DNA of 64,000 nucleotides from JBGPTK01 sp963797765 (GTDB taxonomy: Bacteria; Acidobacteriota; Terriglobia; Acidiferrales; UBA7541). The DNA lies in the NCBI GenBank assembly GCA_963797765.1, contig CAWCQU010000004.1:248001-312000 (forward strand). Reading direction: 5' to 3'. The notes below the pieces were generated by a model. That model did no database searches and was not told the origin of the DNA. It worked only from the letters and a program-made list of their open reading frames with translations. The position numbers were made by a program, and so were the translations under genes. Each line of letters opens with the position of its first letter. Within the stretch, counting starts at the first letter, position 1. Shown in pieces: positions 43,770-53,400 of the stretch.

Positions 43770-44950
43770 GATTTAATTTTGATCTTGGCCTTCTCGGCCA
43801 GGCCGTAGCCGCCGGTTAGAATGATCGTGTCGCCTTCTTTCACCCCGGAAACGATTTCGTCGCCGCTTTGCGTTTCAATCCCCAACTCCACGTCCGTGGC
43901 CGTCGCGTTGTCTCCCTCGACCACGTACACTTGCGCCTTGCCTTGTTCGTCGCGATAAATCGCCTGCGGAGGAACCACCAGCGCGTTCTTGTGCGTTTCG
44001 ATCGGAACCTGCGCGCTTAAAAACATTCCCAGCCGCAGCAGGTGCGCCGCATTCGCGATGCGGATGCGCACCACGCCCAAATTGGTGGCCGGATCGACGG
44101 ACGGCGAAATCGCCACCACGCGCCCTTTCAGCGTTTGGCCCGGCAGCGTCTCGCTGGTAATCGAAAGCGTGTCGCCCACATGCATTCTTCCCATGTAGCT
44201 CGCGGGAAGATTCCCGATCAACTCCACTTCCCCGAGGTTCGCCACTTCCACTACTGGCTGCGCGTTCGTGCCGTCGACTTGCTCGCCCACGTTCACGAAT
44301 CGTTTCGCCACCATGCCGTTGAGCGGCGAAACGATTTCCGCGCGCGATATCTGCAGTTGCGCGAGAGCCAGCGCGGCTTCCGATTGCCGCAGCGTTGCTG
44401 CCGCCACGCTTTCCAGCGTGCGCGCATCTTCCACATCTTTGCGAGCCGCGATGCCGCGCTCCACCAGCGTTTCATTGCGCGCGCGGTTCAGCTTGGCGTT
44501 TTCAAGACTTGCTTTCGCTTGCTCGGCGGCAGCTTCCGCCTGGCGCAACTGGTCGCGCAAAGGACGCTCGTCGATCTTCGCCAGCACTTCGCCGGCGCGT
44601 ACCGTGTCGCCTTCCGCCACGCGCAGTTCCGCAATGCGCCCCGGCACCAGCGAACTCACCCGCACATCCTGGTTCGGCAGCGCCGCGACCGATCCCGTCA
44701 CCGTAACAATCTGCTGAATCTCCGCGCGCCCCACTTTCGTCACCGTAACTTCCGCCACCGCCGCGTCGCTCTTCGCCGCGGCATCATCCGCCGCCGCCCC
44801 GCCGTGCGAGCACCCCGCCACACCTATCGCAAGAATCGCCCCACCAAAGAGGACGAACAATGCAATCCGCTTTTGTAGGGGCGCTGCTTGCTGCGCCCGC
44901 CTTGCGTCGACACTCGATACCACTTGCAATCTCCGATGTTCCTGAATCAC
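43766..44950 (-). CDS. RND efflux periplasmic adaptor (membrane fusion protein)
   Basis: 394 residues as drawn. A lipoprotein-type signal (ALFVLFGGAILAIGVAGC) is followed by the adaptor parts: barrel-sandwich LAKIDERPLRDQLRQAEAAAEQAKASLENAKLNRARNE with a long alpha-helical hairpin, VSPLNGMVAKRFVNVGEQV, and a C-terminal domain VVPPQAIYRDEQGKAQVYVVEGD. The stop overlaps the permease start. The start is doubtful: about 25 residues precede the signal, and part of them is encoded by an intergenic-type repeat (44874-44901); no good alternative start is visible. TolC-like gene upstream, 186 bp away. Confidence 0.85.
   Translation of the reverse strand: MIQEHRRLQVVSSVDARRAQQAAPLQKRIALFVLFGGAILAIGVAGCSHGGAAADDAAAKSDAAVAEVTVTKVGRAEIQQIVTVTGSVAALPNQDVRVSSLVPGRIAELRVAEGDTVRAGEVLAKIDERPLRDQLRQAEAAAEQAKASLENAKLNRARNETLVERGIAARKDVEDARTLESVAAATLRQSEAALALAQLQISRAEIVSPLNGMVAKRFVNVGEQVDGTNAQPVVEVANLGEVELIGNLPASYMGRMHVGDTLSITSETLPGQTLKGRVVAISPSVDPATNLGVVRIRIANAAHLLRLGMFLSAQVPIETHKNALVVPPQAIYRDEQGKAQVYVVEGDNATATDVELGIETQSGDEIVSGVKEGDTIILTGGYGLAEKAKIKIKS
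44874..44901. repeat. TGTAGGGGCGC...GCGCCC repeat at the adaptor 5' end
   Basis: GGGGCGC and GCGCCC flank TGCTTGCT, a palindromic unit of the TGTAGGGGC type also seen at 17189. It lies inside the annotated N-terminal codons of the adaptor. Confidence 0.5.
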
Positions 44951-45000
44951 ACGCCACTCCCACCGTATTCCCGTTCCAAAACGCCGGCCGCGCTCACGCC

Positions 45001-45063
45001 GTCATTCCGAACCCCACACCCACCTCGAGCCGTCTCGCTCACTTCACTGGGGTGAGGAATCCC
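45001..45063. repeat. GTCATTCCGAACCCC...GGTGAGGAATCC repeat (copy 3)
   Basis: The longest of the three copies of this family, between the TolC-like and adaptor genes. Ends GTCATTCC and GGAATCC are near-complementary. Confidence 0.5.
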
Positions 45064-45136
45064 GCGCAGCATTCCAATCCTCGCACCAACGCCGCCCACG
45101 CCCGCGTGCAGCATTCCAATTCCAAAACCAAATCCG

Positions 45137-46351
45137 CTAATCAAGCGGCACTCCCACCGTCTCTTCCAATCGCGCAAACGCCGACTGCGCGTTAAACAAA
45201 CTATTCAAATATTCCCCATGAACCTGCTGCACATCCCGGTGCGCGCTCAGCACCGTCAAAATGTTCGCCTTGCCCGCGCGATAACTTTCTTCCGCCATGT
45301 TGTCCAGCCGCTCCGTCGCCGGCAACAGCGTCTTGCGAAATATCTCCGCTTCCGTCAACCGCGCATCCAGATCATAGAACGCCGTCCCCACCTGACCGGC
45401 CACCGCTCGCCGCGTTGCCGCTGTTTCGCTTTCGAGGGCCCGCAATGTCGCCGACGACTGCGCGATCTCTCCCTGGTTGCGCATGAAGATCGGCAAATCG
45501 ATCGAAATCTGCCCGCGCGGCCCCACCCGGAAATCCCCGGGCGCATTGAAATCCGTCCCCACCTGCACTCCCAGGTTCGGCACGCGCTCGGCCCGCAGCA
45601 GCGATTCGCGGCTTTGCTCTACCTTAGTTTCCTGCGCCAGATGTTGCAGATCGTAATTCGAGTTGATCGCGCGGCCCACCAGTTCATCCAGCGTCATGCG
45701 CGGCGGCAACGTATCGAGAGCCCCGGCAAGATCCCAATCCGTAGCGGCCGGCTCATTCAGCAGCGTATCCAGTTCGTTCAGTGCAATCTTCTGCTCCTGC
45801 TGCGCCACTTGAGATTCCGCGTCGGCCCGCGAAACTTCCAAATCCGCTTGCACCACTTCGAGTTCCGCCACATCTCCCGCATCAAACCGTTCTTTCGCAA
45901 TCCCGTGCAGCCGCTGAGCGAGCTTCAACGCATCCGCTTTCTGTTGCGAAACTCCGCGCGCCAGCGCCAGCGCGAAAAATGCCTCGCGCACGCTTCGCCG
46001 CACCTGCCGCTCCAAAGTCGCAATCTCCACATCGGTCAGCATGCCTTCCTGCCGCGCCAGTTCGATCCGCCGCCCGCGCTTCCCTCCCAATTCCAGCGGC
46101 TGATCCACCGTCACAAATTCATGCGGACGTATCCCGCAAACCCCAAACGTAACCGTAGGATTCGGCCGCTCCCCAGCAATCCGAATCCCCGCCAACGCAA
46201 TCGCCCGCCGCGCTCGCGCCGCCACCAAATCCAAATTCTGCCGCTCCCCCATCTGCAGAGCCGCCTCCAAAGTCAACGGCCCACCCTGCTGCCCCCTCGC
46301 AGAAACAGCAGCCATCACGATCAGGAACAAGAGTGTCAGCGAGAATCTCAA
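45137..46351 (-). CDS. TolC-family outer-membrane efflux channel
   Basis: 404 residues. A signal peptide (LTLLFLIVMAAVSARGQ) is followed by two OEP repeats with long coiled-coil helices: LTLEAALQMGERQNLDLVAARAR, YDLQHLAQETKVEQSRESLLRAERVPNLGVQVGTDFNAPGD and AEESYRAGKANILTVLSAHRDVQQVHGEYLNSLFNAQSAFARLEE. It is shorter than E. coli TolC and closer to CzcC/CusC-like channels. It is the first gene of the efflux set with adaptor and RND permease downstream; a palindrome 42 nt upstream may be its operator. Confidence 0.88.
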   Translation of the reverse strand: MRFSLTLLFLIVMAAVSARGQQGGPLTLEAALQMGERQNLDLVAARARRAIALAGIRIAGERPNPTVTFGVCGIRPHEFVTVDQPLELGGKRGRRIELARQEGMLTDVEIATLERQVRRSVREAFFALALARGVSQQKADALKLAQRLHGIAKERFDAGDVAELEVVQADLEVSRADAESQVAQQEQKIALNELDTLLNEPAATDWDLAGALDTLPPRMTLDELVGRAINSNYDLQHLAQETKVEQSRESLLRAERVPNLGVQVGTDFNAPGDFRVGPRGQISIDLPIFMRNQGEIAQSSATLRALESETAATRRAVAGQVGTAFYDLDARLTEAEIFRKTLLPATERLDNMAEESYRAGKANILTVLSAHRDVQQVHGEYLNSLFNAQSAFARLEETVGVPLD

Positions 46352-46392
46352 AGGCCGATTTCTCCGGACGCGATCCGCAACGCTTTGCGAAT

Positions 46393-46413
46393 TCTACTAT
46401 CGTATCTAGTAGA
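46393..46413. promoter_or_regulatory. Perfect inverted repeat upstream of the RND efflux genes
   Basis: TCTACTA-TCGTATC-TAGTAGA: 7-bp arms around 7 nt, 42 nt before the TolC-like start at 46351. It is a probable repressor operator (BlaI-, TetR- or PadR-like cannot be decided). No regulator gene is adjacent. Confidence 0.5.
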
Positions 46414-46523
46414 CGCCTCACGACGCCCAATTCTATCCTCAATCAACCGGAAGTAAGCGCACTTGTTAGGAAGCGAACGGCAGGAAAATTTATCTGCCTT
46501 ACCCCGAGGCTTTGACGGACCAA

Positions 46524-46922
46524 TCATTCCGCCCGTATAGCAAAAACAGCCCGATCGCGCGGCCGGAACATCGCGAAAAAGCCGAGCAGTTGTTTCAGCG
46601 GAAAATATTTCCGGTTCAGCAATCGCATAGCGTTCGCTGCTTCATCCCGCTGCAAGACCTCCGCGCGCGCGTCCACCCATTCGCCTCGCAAATTGCCGCG
46701 CATGTCGCATGGCGCTACCCGCACACGCGGGTTATTCCGAATGCGCTTCACCTTTCCCGAATCCCCGGTTGAATAAACGTAAAGCGCCCGCGCGGTTCCG
46801 CCATCCGGCGGACCGGCTGCAAACCATACCGGCGTGCGCACGCCTTCCCCGCTCGTCCGGAATGTTTCCAGATTCAAATATTTCTGCCCAGTGAAGCCCT
46901 GAAATGGATTGTCTGCGCTCAT
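46524..46922 (-). CDS. PPOX-class (pyridoxamine-phosphate-oxidase-fold) protein
   Basis: 132 residues of the split-barrel flavin-binding fold, close to the Rv1875/Rv2074 group of F420-dependent oxidoreductases: KYLNLETFRTSGEGVRTPVWF, ALYVYSTGDSGKVKRIRNNPRVRVAPCDMRGN and WVDARAEVLQRDEAA. It probably reduces a small or tetrapyrrole-like substrate with F420 or FMN. It stands alone between the efflux genes and the phosphatase, so context gives no substrate. Confidence 0.8.
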   Translation of the reverse strand: MSADNPFQGFTGQKYLNLETFRTSGEGVRTPVWFAAGPPDGGTARALYVYSTGDSGKVKRIRNNPRVRVAPCDMRGNLRGEWVDARAEVLQRDEAANAMRLLNRKYFPLKQLLGFFAMFRPRDRAVFAIRAE

Positions 46923-46979
46923 ACGCTGACCCTATCTGATCGATTCGATCCGGGCAAAGCCCGCAACAATCAACCTCGG

Positions 46980-48194
46980 TTATTTCACTGCCACAACCAC
47001 CAGAGTCAAATCATCATGAAAGTTATTCCCGCTGAAGTCGCCCACGGCTCTCATTATGGTCTCGAGCAAATCCGGTGCACTCTGCGCCACATTCCGTTTT
47101 CCCAGTTCCATCAGCCGTTGCGTTCCGAACTCTTCTTCCTCCGAGGTCATCGCCTCGCTCAGCCCGTCCGTGTAGAGCACCAGCCGGTCTCCCGGTTCAA
47201 GCCGAGCCTCCCCGGTTGCATAGTTCCGGCCGGGAAATATTCCCAGCGGCGGCCCTCCCTCATCCAATGGCACCGTCTCTCCTGAATTCCGCACCAGCAA
47301 TGGCTGGCAGTGACCCGCATTCGCGTAAGTCAACTTGCCTCCCGGCGCATCGATCGTGCAGTAGCAGAACGTGATGAATTTATCCTCAGCAATGTTGCTG
47401 CAGATCACTCCGTTCAATTGTTCCAGAAGATTTCCAGCGGAGACGGTATCGGAGGCAAACGCTCGAAAAGTAGCTTGCAAGCTGGCCATCAGCAGCGCCG
47501 CGGTGATCCCCTTGCCCACGACATCTCCAATGCAAATTCCGACCCGAGCTTCATTGAATTTCAATACGTCGAAATAATCCCCGCCCACAATTCGCGCCGG
47601 CTTCCAGGCCCCCGCCGTTTCCAATCCTTTGATTTGCGGAATCTCCTTGGGCAACAGTCCTTCCTGTATCTCTCGCGCTTTCCCCAGCTCCAGTTCCTGT
47701 TGCCGCGAATGTGCCTTGCCCCGATCTACGGTCCGCTGAAGTTCGGTGTTCCGGTTTTCCAGCTTCGCGCGTGTTTCCGTATATAAATGATAGGCGGCGC
47801 CCGAAATCAGAACCACGACTACTCCCACCCGGCCGCCGCGCCAGAACTGATCTGGAAACGAGGAACGAGGAACCTGGTAGGCCAGCATCAGCAAAATCAC
47901 AGCCACGGTCGCGCTCGCAAGGGCCACCACAAACAGACACACCAGGTACATGAGCCAGTTCGATGGAAAACTTCTCGTGGTGTAGAGAGGAGTGAGCCTC
48001 TTCATCGCCAACATGGTTAGATTCCCCACCACCACTGAATAAAGAAGCACGACGCCGAAATCCGCGCCCCGCCAGTTCGTAATCCAAACGATTGCAAAAA
48101 ATATCAGGCCGACCGCGATGAATAATCGCTGGCTCACCAGAAAACGACGGGCGAAATTGAATTGAGGCTGGTACTTGGTGGTGGGAAACGGCAT
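46980..48194 (-). CDS. Membrane SpoIIE-type PP2C phosphatase (RsbU-like)
   Basis: 404 residues. Four membrane segments occupy the first about 150 residues, then a helical linker LENRNTELQRTVDRG and a PP2C-SIG domain from about 185: REIQEGLLPKEIPQIKGLETAG, IVGGDYFDVLKF, GICIGDVVGKGITAALLMASLQATFRA, YANAGHCQPLLV and LVLYTDGLSEA carry the Asp and Gly metal-site motifs. Such enzymes dephosphorylate anti-anti-sigma factors and so switch stress responses. No STAS or anti-sigma gene is next to it. Confidence 0.88.
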   Translation of the reverse strand: MPFPTTKYQPQFNFARRFLVSQRLFIAVGLIFFAIVWITNWRGADFGVVLLYSVVVGNLTMLAMKRLTPLYTTRSFPSNWLMYLVCLFVVALASATVAVILLMLAYQVPRSSFPDQFWRGGRVGVVVVLISGAAYHLYTETRAKLENRNTELQRTVDRGKAHSRQQELELGKAREIQEGLLPKEIPQIKGLETAGAWKPARIVGGDYFDVLKFNEARVGICIGDVVGKGITAALLMASLQATFRAFASDTVSAGNLLEQLNGVICSNIAEDKFITFCYCTIDAPGGKLTYANAGHCQPLLVRNSGETVPLDEGGPPLGIFPGRNYATGEARLEPGDRLVLYTDGLSEAMTSEEEEFGTQRLMELGKRNVAQSAPDLLETIMRAVGDFSGNNFHDDLTLVVVAVK

Positions 48195-48288
48195 CAGTGT
48201 TTGGCCAGATTTGCCGAAGTGCGGGGCCGTGACAGCAAAGCATGTTAGGCAGCACTGGAAGCAAAGTCAACGCCGCCTGGCCTCCGCG

Positions 48289-49356
48289 TCAGCGCGACGG
48301 AAGAAAAATTCCTTTCGGAATCATCATGTGCACGCCTTTATTGCCGTCCACTAATTCCGTGATGTGCAAATCGGCGGCCACGCTGGCAAGCATGTAAGCA
48401 TCGTCGCGCGACAGATGCTTCTCCGTCATCAGAAAATTGATCATCTCGCGCACGGCCGCCTTGGTCGCTTCGTTCAAATCTTCATGCAATCCCATGGTGA
48501 TGTAATACGTGGGAGTCTCCGCGCGCGGCCACAGCAAATGCATGTCCTTGCGGACCACGAATTGAAACGTGCCCACCAGCGAAGTTTCCAATGCAGTGAT
48601 GTCCACTTCTCCATCGCCCTGTCCGGCATGTCCATCGCCCACTAGAAACAACGCTCCACGCGCGTGCACCGGCAAGTAAAGCGTCGTGCCCTCCACCAGA
48701 TCCTTGTTATCCAGGTTGCCGCCTTGAATCCACGGCGGAGCGCTGCTCAGACGTCCGGAAACTTCCGGCGGCGCATCGCCCATACTGCCAAAAAACGGAT
48801 GCAGCGGTATTTCAATTCCTTCGCCGAAATGCGCCATCATCCTCTGCGCATCCAGCGGAATAATTTTCATGCGCGGGTAAGGATAATCCTCCGGCAAAAA
48901 GCCGCGCCCAGGTCCGAACGCGTTATACGCGTAAGGAATCGCCAGTTGAATTTTCTGAATTCGAATTTCCAGGACGTCGCCCGGCTCGGCACCCTCCACG
49001 AAAATTGGCCCGGTAAGAATGTGTCCGCCCGGCCCTTTGTTGGTTACCTCTTTAAAAATGTCCCGCAGCGATTGTTCCACCGCTTCGGGTTTGACGCCGG
49101 CTCCCTCCAATCGCTCGGGGCTGGAAGTAATTAGAGTTTGAATTTCCACGGTATCGCCCGATTTCACGTGCAGCACGGGCGGCGTTCTGGCGTCGTAATA
49201 ACCCCACGCCACCGTCTTCGGCGTCGGCTTCAATTGATACGCCGCGCCGCTCTGCGTTCCGGATGCTCCCTTCTGCTGCGCGCCCAGTCGCAACGAACCA
49301 CCCAAGATCATGGCCACAAAAATTACCAGCAAAGCGATTCGTTTTATCAGACGCAT
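48289..49356 (-). CDS. Secreted acetamidase/formamidase family protein
   Basis: 355 residues from ATG 49356, chosen because GGAGG stands 8 nt upstream and a signal peptide follows (RLIKRIALLVIFVAMILGGSLRLGAQ). A longer frame from 49467 would run through a terminator hairpin and is rejected. The body matches FmdA/AmdA: VKSGDTVEIQTLITS, KGPGGHILTGPIFVEGAEPGDVLEIRI, FGPGRGFLPEDY, GGNLDNKDLVEGTTLYLPVHARGALFLVGDGHAGQGDGE and TYYITMGLHEDLNEA. It would hydrolyse formamide or acetamide to ammonia; export to the periplasm is unlike the cytoplasmic enzymes. Confidence 0.85.
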   Translation of the reverse strand: MRLIKRIALLVIFVAMILGGSLRLGAQQKGASGTQSGAAYQLKPTPKTVAWGYYDARTPPVLHVKSGDTVEIQTLITSSPERLEGAGVKPEAVEQSLRDIFKEVTNKGPGGHILTGPIFVEGAEPGDVLEIRIQKIQLAIPYAYNAFGPGRGFLPEDYPYPRMKIIPLDAQRMMAHFGEGIEIPLHPFFGSMGDAPPEVSGRLSSAPPWIQGGNLDNKDLVEGTTLYLPVHARGALFLVGDGHAGQGDGEVDITALETSLVGTFQFVVRKDMHLLWPRAETPTYYITMGLHEDLNEATKAAVREMINFLMTEKHLSRDDAYMLASVAADLHITELVDGNKGVHMMIPKGIFLPSR

Positions 49357-49413
49357 CCTCGGAACCTCCGCTCCGCCCACAAACCAGTTTCTCAGGCTTT
49401 TCCCAATTCCAAT

Positions 49414-49447
49414 AAAAAGCCCCCAGGCCCAAGCCTGGGGGCTTTTA
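49414..49447. terminator. Bidirectional intrinsic terminator
   Basis: GCCCCCAGGC-CCAA-GCCTGGGGGC (49419-49442) is a perfect 10-bp hairpin, preceded by AAAAA and followed by TTTT, so it works on both strands. It ends the small secreted-protein gene (49519-50007) before the formamidase gene. Confidence 0.85.
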
Positions 49448-49518
49448 TTCTCGCAAGAATCATTCACAGTAACCAGATCGCCGCGGCGCTCCCTAACTCA
49501 GCGTCGCGCCTCCCAACT

Positions 49519-50007
49519 CTAGGGGGTAATCGTCCAAGTAAAGGTGCCGTTCGCTGGACAATTGAATGACCAGGTGCCCCACGTCAGTGGCGGCGCATTC
49601 GTGAAATCCGCCCGTCCATAGAACAGAGACCCGCCGTTTCCGGTGTTCACGTAGACAGCGCCCCACGGTCCAACCAATCCACGGAACGATCCATCCACGT
49701 AGACCTGCACGATCCAGCCCGTCCGGTTATTTACATATACGCGGCAAGGCCACGGCCCTTCCCCTCGAGTTGCGCCAGGCTTGGCTGGCGGCGGAACCAC
49801 CTTCTTGACGTCATTGGTAAATGTCTTATCTTTAATATTCGGATCGTCACCCGCAGGTCCCTTCTGGGACTTAGTGACCGTTTCCTTTTGCGGAGCCATT
49901 TTTGTTTTATCCGAGTCACTCTGTGCTCCGGCTGTGACCGCGGTGAAAATGACGGCGACCATCACGGCTAGCATGATCCTGGCGATGCTCAATCCCTGTT
50001 TCTTCAT
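49519..50007 (-). CDS. Small secreted protein of unknown function
   Basis: 162 residues from ATG 50007 (CAGGAGG upstream; longer frame to 50136 rejected). Signal peptide to about residue 29 (IMLAVMVAVIFTAVTAGAQS), then a charged, Lys-rich linker and a compact aromatic C-terminal part (CRVYVNNRTGWIVQVYVDG, LVGPWGAVYVNTGNG, PPLTWGTWSFNCPANGTFTW) with two Cys that may pair. It looks like a small beta-rich exported domain. I do not recognise the family. It has its own promoter and terminator. Confidence 0.75.
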   Translation of the reverse strand: MKKQGLSIARIMLAVMVAVIFTAVTAGAQSDSDKTKMAPQKETVTKSQKGPAGDDPNIKDKTFTNDVKKVVPPPAKPGATRGEGPWPCRVYVNNRTGWIVQVYVDGSFRGLVGPWGAVYVNTGNGGSLFYGRADFTNAPPLTWGTWSFNCPANGTFTWTITP

Positions 50008-50030
50008 TGGTAAGGCCTCCTGGTTCCGCG

Positions 50031-50058
50031 ACAGTATCAAACTGTGTCGGTAAGTCAA
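50031..50058 (-). promoter_or_regulatory. Candidate promoter of the small secreted protein gene
   Basis: On the minus strand TTGACT (50058-50053), 16 nt, TACTGT (50036-50031), 24 nt before the start at 50007. Confidence 0.55.
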
Positions 50059-50339
50059 GGTTTTCGGTTGTGCATAAAAATTGCCGAGCCCAAACAGGCT
50101 TGCATCGCGGCAGGACGGGCCTGGAAGCAAGCGCAAACGCGATCCGTCAATGTTTTCGCAAATGTATTAATTTTAGTTTCAACCGGTTCGCTAGTCTCCC
50201 ATTCTTCGTATGTTTCCTTTCTCAGTCCCCATAGAAGAACGATATTGTTTCCCGAATACTTTTGCAGAGTTGTGCGTTTCCCCCTCGTACAAACGCTGAA
50301 AACACAGTGAATTAGCCGTTTTCGGTCACAGTTCGTCTT

Positions 50340-50358
50340 TGGCAGACCACTTGCTTTT
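50340..50358 (+). promoter_or_regulatory. Sigma54-type promoter before the Oar-like receptor
   Basis: TGGCAG-ACCAC-TTGCTTTT matches the -24/-12 consensus, with exactly 10 nt between the GG and GC dinucleotides, 126 nt before the receptor start at 50485. The rest of the 477-bp spacer 50008-50484 shows no gene. Confidence 0.6.
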
Positions 50359-50484
50359 CCTCTCTGTAAGAGGGGGCAGAACGTCACCTCCGCAGCACGA
50401 TTCGATCAGCACAGTAGGGGTGTGTGCATTTGGGCCTTCGGAACGAACTTGCGTCAGGCAGTTCAACTAACAGAGGAGAATCGA

Positions 50485-53400
50485 ATGTATAAGAGCAACC
50501 TATTTCTGAAGTTGGGGGCCTTGCTCGTGGCCTTCGCGCTGCTAACAGCCGGAGCCGCACGAGCGGACCAGCTTTACGGCGGCATCCGGGGCATCGTCAC
50601 TGACTCCACCGGCGCTAGTATTCCGGACGTGACGATCACCGCCACGGATACGGATACCGGCATCTCCAAAACCGTAAGTTCCGGTTCGGATGGTTCCTAC
50701 GAACTGTTGAATCTTCTGGCCGGTAACTACAAGATCGTAGCAGTAAAGGCGAATTTTAAGACCTCTACTGTCGCGGGAATTAAAGTCACGGTCAACGTCA
50801 CCTACGTTGCGAACGTCCAGCTCGAGGTCGGAGCGGTCACGCAGCAGGTAAACGTCGAAGCAGCCGCGGCTCAAGTCGAAACCACCAGCATGCAGTTGGG
50901 CGGCACTCTCGAATCCAAGTTCATCGTGGACATGCCCCTCAACGGCCGCAATTGGATTCAGTTGCAGCAGCTTCAGCCTGGCGTTCAATCCGCTTCCGAT
51001 CGCTTCGGCACCGGATCGGGCGGCACGAACTTCTCCACCAACGGCGGCCAGACCCAGCAGAACAGCTTCTTGATCAACGGAACCGATTCGAACGATCTTC
51101 CGCTGAACACGGCGCTGGTAATTCCCAGCCCGGATGCAATCGGCGAATTCCAGTTGATCACCAATACGATCAACCCGGAATATGGCCGCAACTCGGGGGG
51201 AATTTTGAACGCGGTAATCAAGTCAGGTACCAATCATTTTCACGGCGATGGATTCAATTTCTATCGCGACACCAGCATGAATGCACGCACCTTCTTCCAG
51301 CCACAGCCCACCATTTTCCACCAGAATCAGTTTGGCGGGACCATTGGCGGACCGGTTTGGAAGGATCACACGTTCGGATTCTTCTCCTATCAAGGAACCC
51401 GTGCATCTCAGCCCAGCGCCAACGGCACCGGATCGACCACGGTGTTCAACGCAGCGCAGCGCGCCGGAACTTTCAAGAGCGCGGCCGGTGCGATCCAGGT
51501 AGCTTCCAATAATCCGGCGCCGATCCCGCTGTTCGGTGATAGCGCTTCGCCCTGTCCGGTTTCCGGCGGCGTTCGTTGCGCGGCGGGAACCACTTACAAG
51601 AGCCTATTCAGCACCGGGACGATCCCCACTCAGGACTTCAACACGCTTTCGTCCAACTTGGTGAATCAGTTCGTTCCGCTTCCGAATAACGGGAATAACT
51701 TCACCTTCAACCCGTCGCGCTCAGTCTCCGCAGATCAATACATCTACCGTGTGGACCACACCTTCAGCCAGCACGACAGCCTGTGGTTCTATAATTTCAT
51801 CCAGACCAACCCGGTGACGGATTCCCTGCCCTTCACCGGTTCCACGCTGCCGGGCTTCGCCCAGGTGTCCACCAGCCACATCAAGCAGGATACAGCCGCG
51901 TGGACTCACACGTTTAACGGAAGCACGTTGAACGAACTGCGCTTCGGTTACACGCGATTCAACTTCGTCGCCGTGCAGCCGGAGAACATCGTGCTGCCTT
52001 CCTCGCTGGGCTTCCAGATCAATCCACAGGATCCGGCGGTGGCCAGCATTCCGCGCATCACGGTGAACGGCTTCTTCAACCTGGGCTTTTCCAGCAATGG
52101 CCCACAGCCGCGCATCGACCAGACCTATCAACTCACCGACAACTTTTCCAAAGTCGTTGGCAAACACACCCTGAAGATGGGTTTTGAGGGCCGCCGCTTC
52201 GAGGTCAGCAACCCGTTCTTCGGAAACCACAATGGGCGTTACATTTTCTCCTCTGCCAATCCGTTTAGCTCAGGCAATGCCGGAGCCGATTTCCTGCTGG
52301 GCCTGCCAAGCACCTACGCGCAGTCCAGCGGCGGCTTCATCAGCGCCCGTGCCTATCAGATGTATTCTTATATCCAGGATCAGTTCAAGCTTCGTCCAAA
52401 TCTGACCCTGACCTACGGAATCGGCATGCAGATAGACACCCCCATGAGCGATCTCGCCAATGGCGGCGTGGCCATCAATTGCTTCGTTCCGTTCCAGCAG
52501 TCCAAAGCGTTTCCGAATGCCCCGGTGGGCCTGAATTTCCCCGGCGATCCTAACTGCAATTCGGCCGGCTATGGCTCTCACTACAATCAATTCGGACCAC
52601 GCCTGGGCTTCGCATACAGCCCGGATTGGGGCCGCTTAACCGGTGGACCCGGCAAGACTTCCATTCGCGGCGGCTTCGGTATCTATTACAACCGCTCCGA
52701 AGAAGAGCTCTTGCTGCAGAACCTCGGCGCACCTCCGTTCTCGCTGGTCGATGCCGGCATCGCGGACGTGGGCGGGCACCCCAGCTTCAGCGCTCCGTTC
52801 ACCGACGTTGCTTGCGTTGGCTCAAATCTGGCCCCGATTCCTGGTTGCGTCTCCAGCAACACATTCCTCCCGGGCCAGCCGGCGGCGCCAACCTCGATCG
52901 CCAACAAGTACCCCTTTACTCCTCCGCAGCCAGGCAGCAATCCGAACTTCGCGAATTTCGAGCCGATGGGACTCAATATCATCGACCCAAATTTCCGTTC
53001 GCCCTATTCGGAGAACTTCAACCTGACCGTGGAGCGTGAACTTCCCGGACGCACCATTCTCTCGGTCGCCTACGTCGGATCAGTGGCTCATCACCTGATC
53101 GCCGAGACGGAAGTGAACCACATTATCAATCCGGCGAACTGCCTGGCCGATCCCGCTTGCGCCGCCGATCCAAACGACGCAGTCGTTCTGGGCAGCCAGC
53201 AGTCCAACTTCCCGTATCCTGGACAGACGTTTGCCACCGTTGGCCAACAGTCCTCCTTCGGGAATTCCAACTACAACTCACTGCAAATCACCGCCAACAA
53301 GCAGATGTCTCACGGTCTCACGTTCCTCGCGGCCTATACCTATAGCCACTCGATGGATATCGGTTCCAGCTTCGAAAATTCGGGCTTCGGCGGTTTGGGT

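Noticed and set aside
40731..46351. Assigning the RND set to a metal (Czc/Cus) system
   Set aside because: The channel is CzcC-like in size, but the permease has the DD proton-relay pair and no clear metal-site Met cluster was identified by eye, so specificity is left open.
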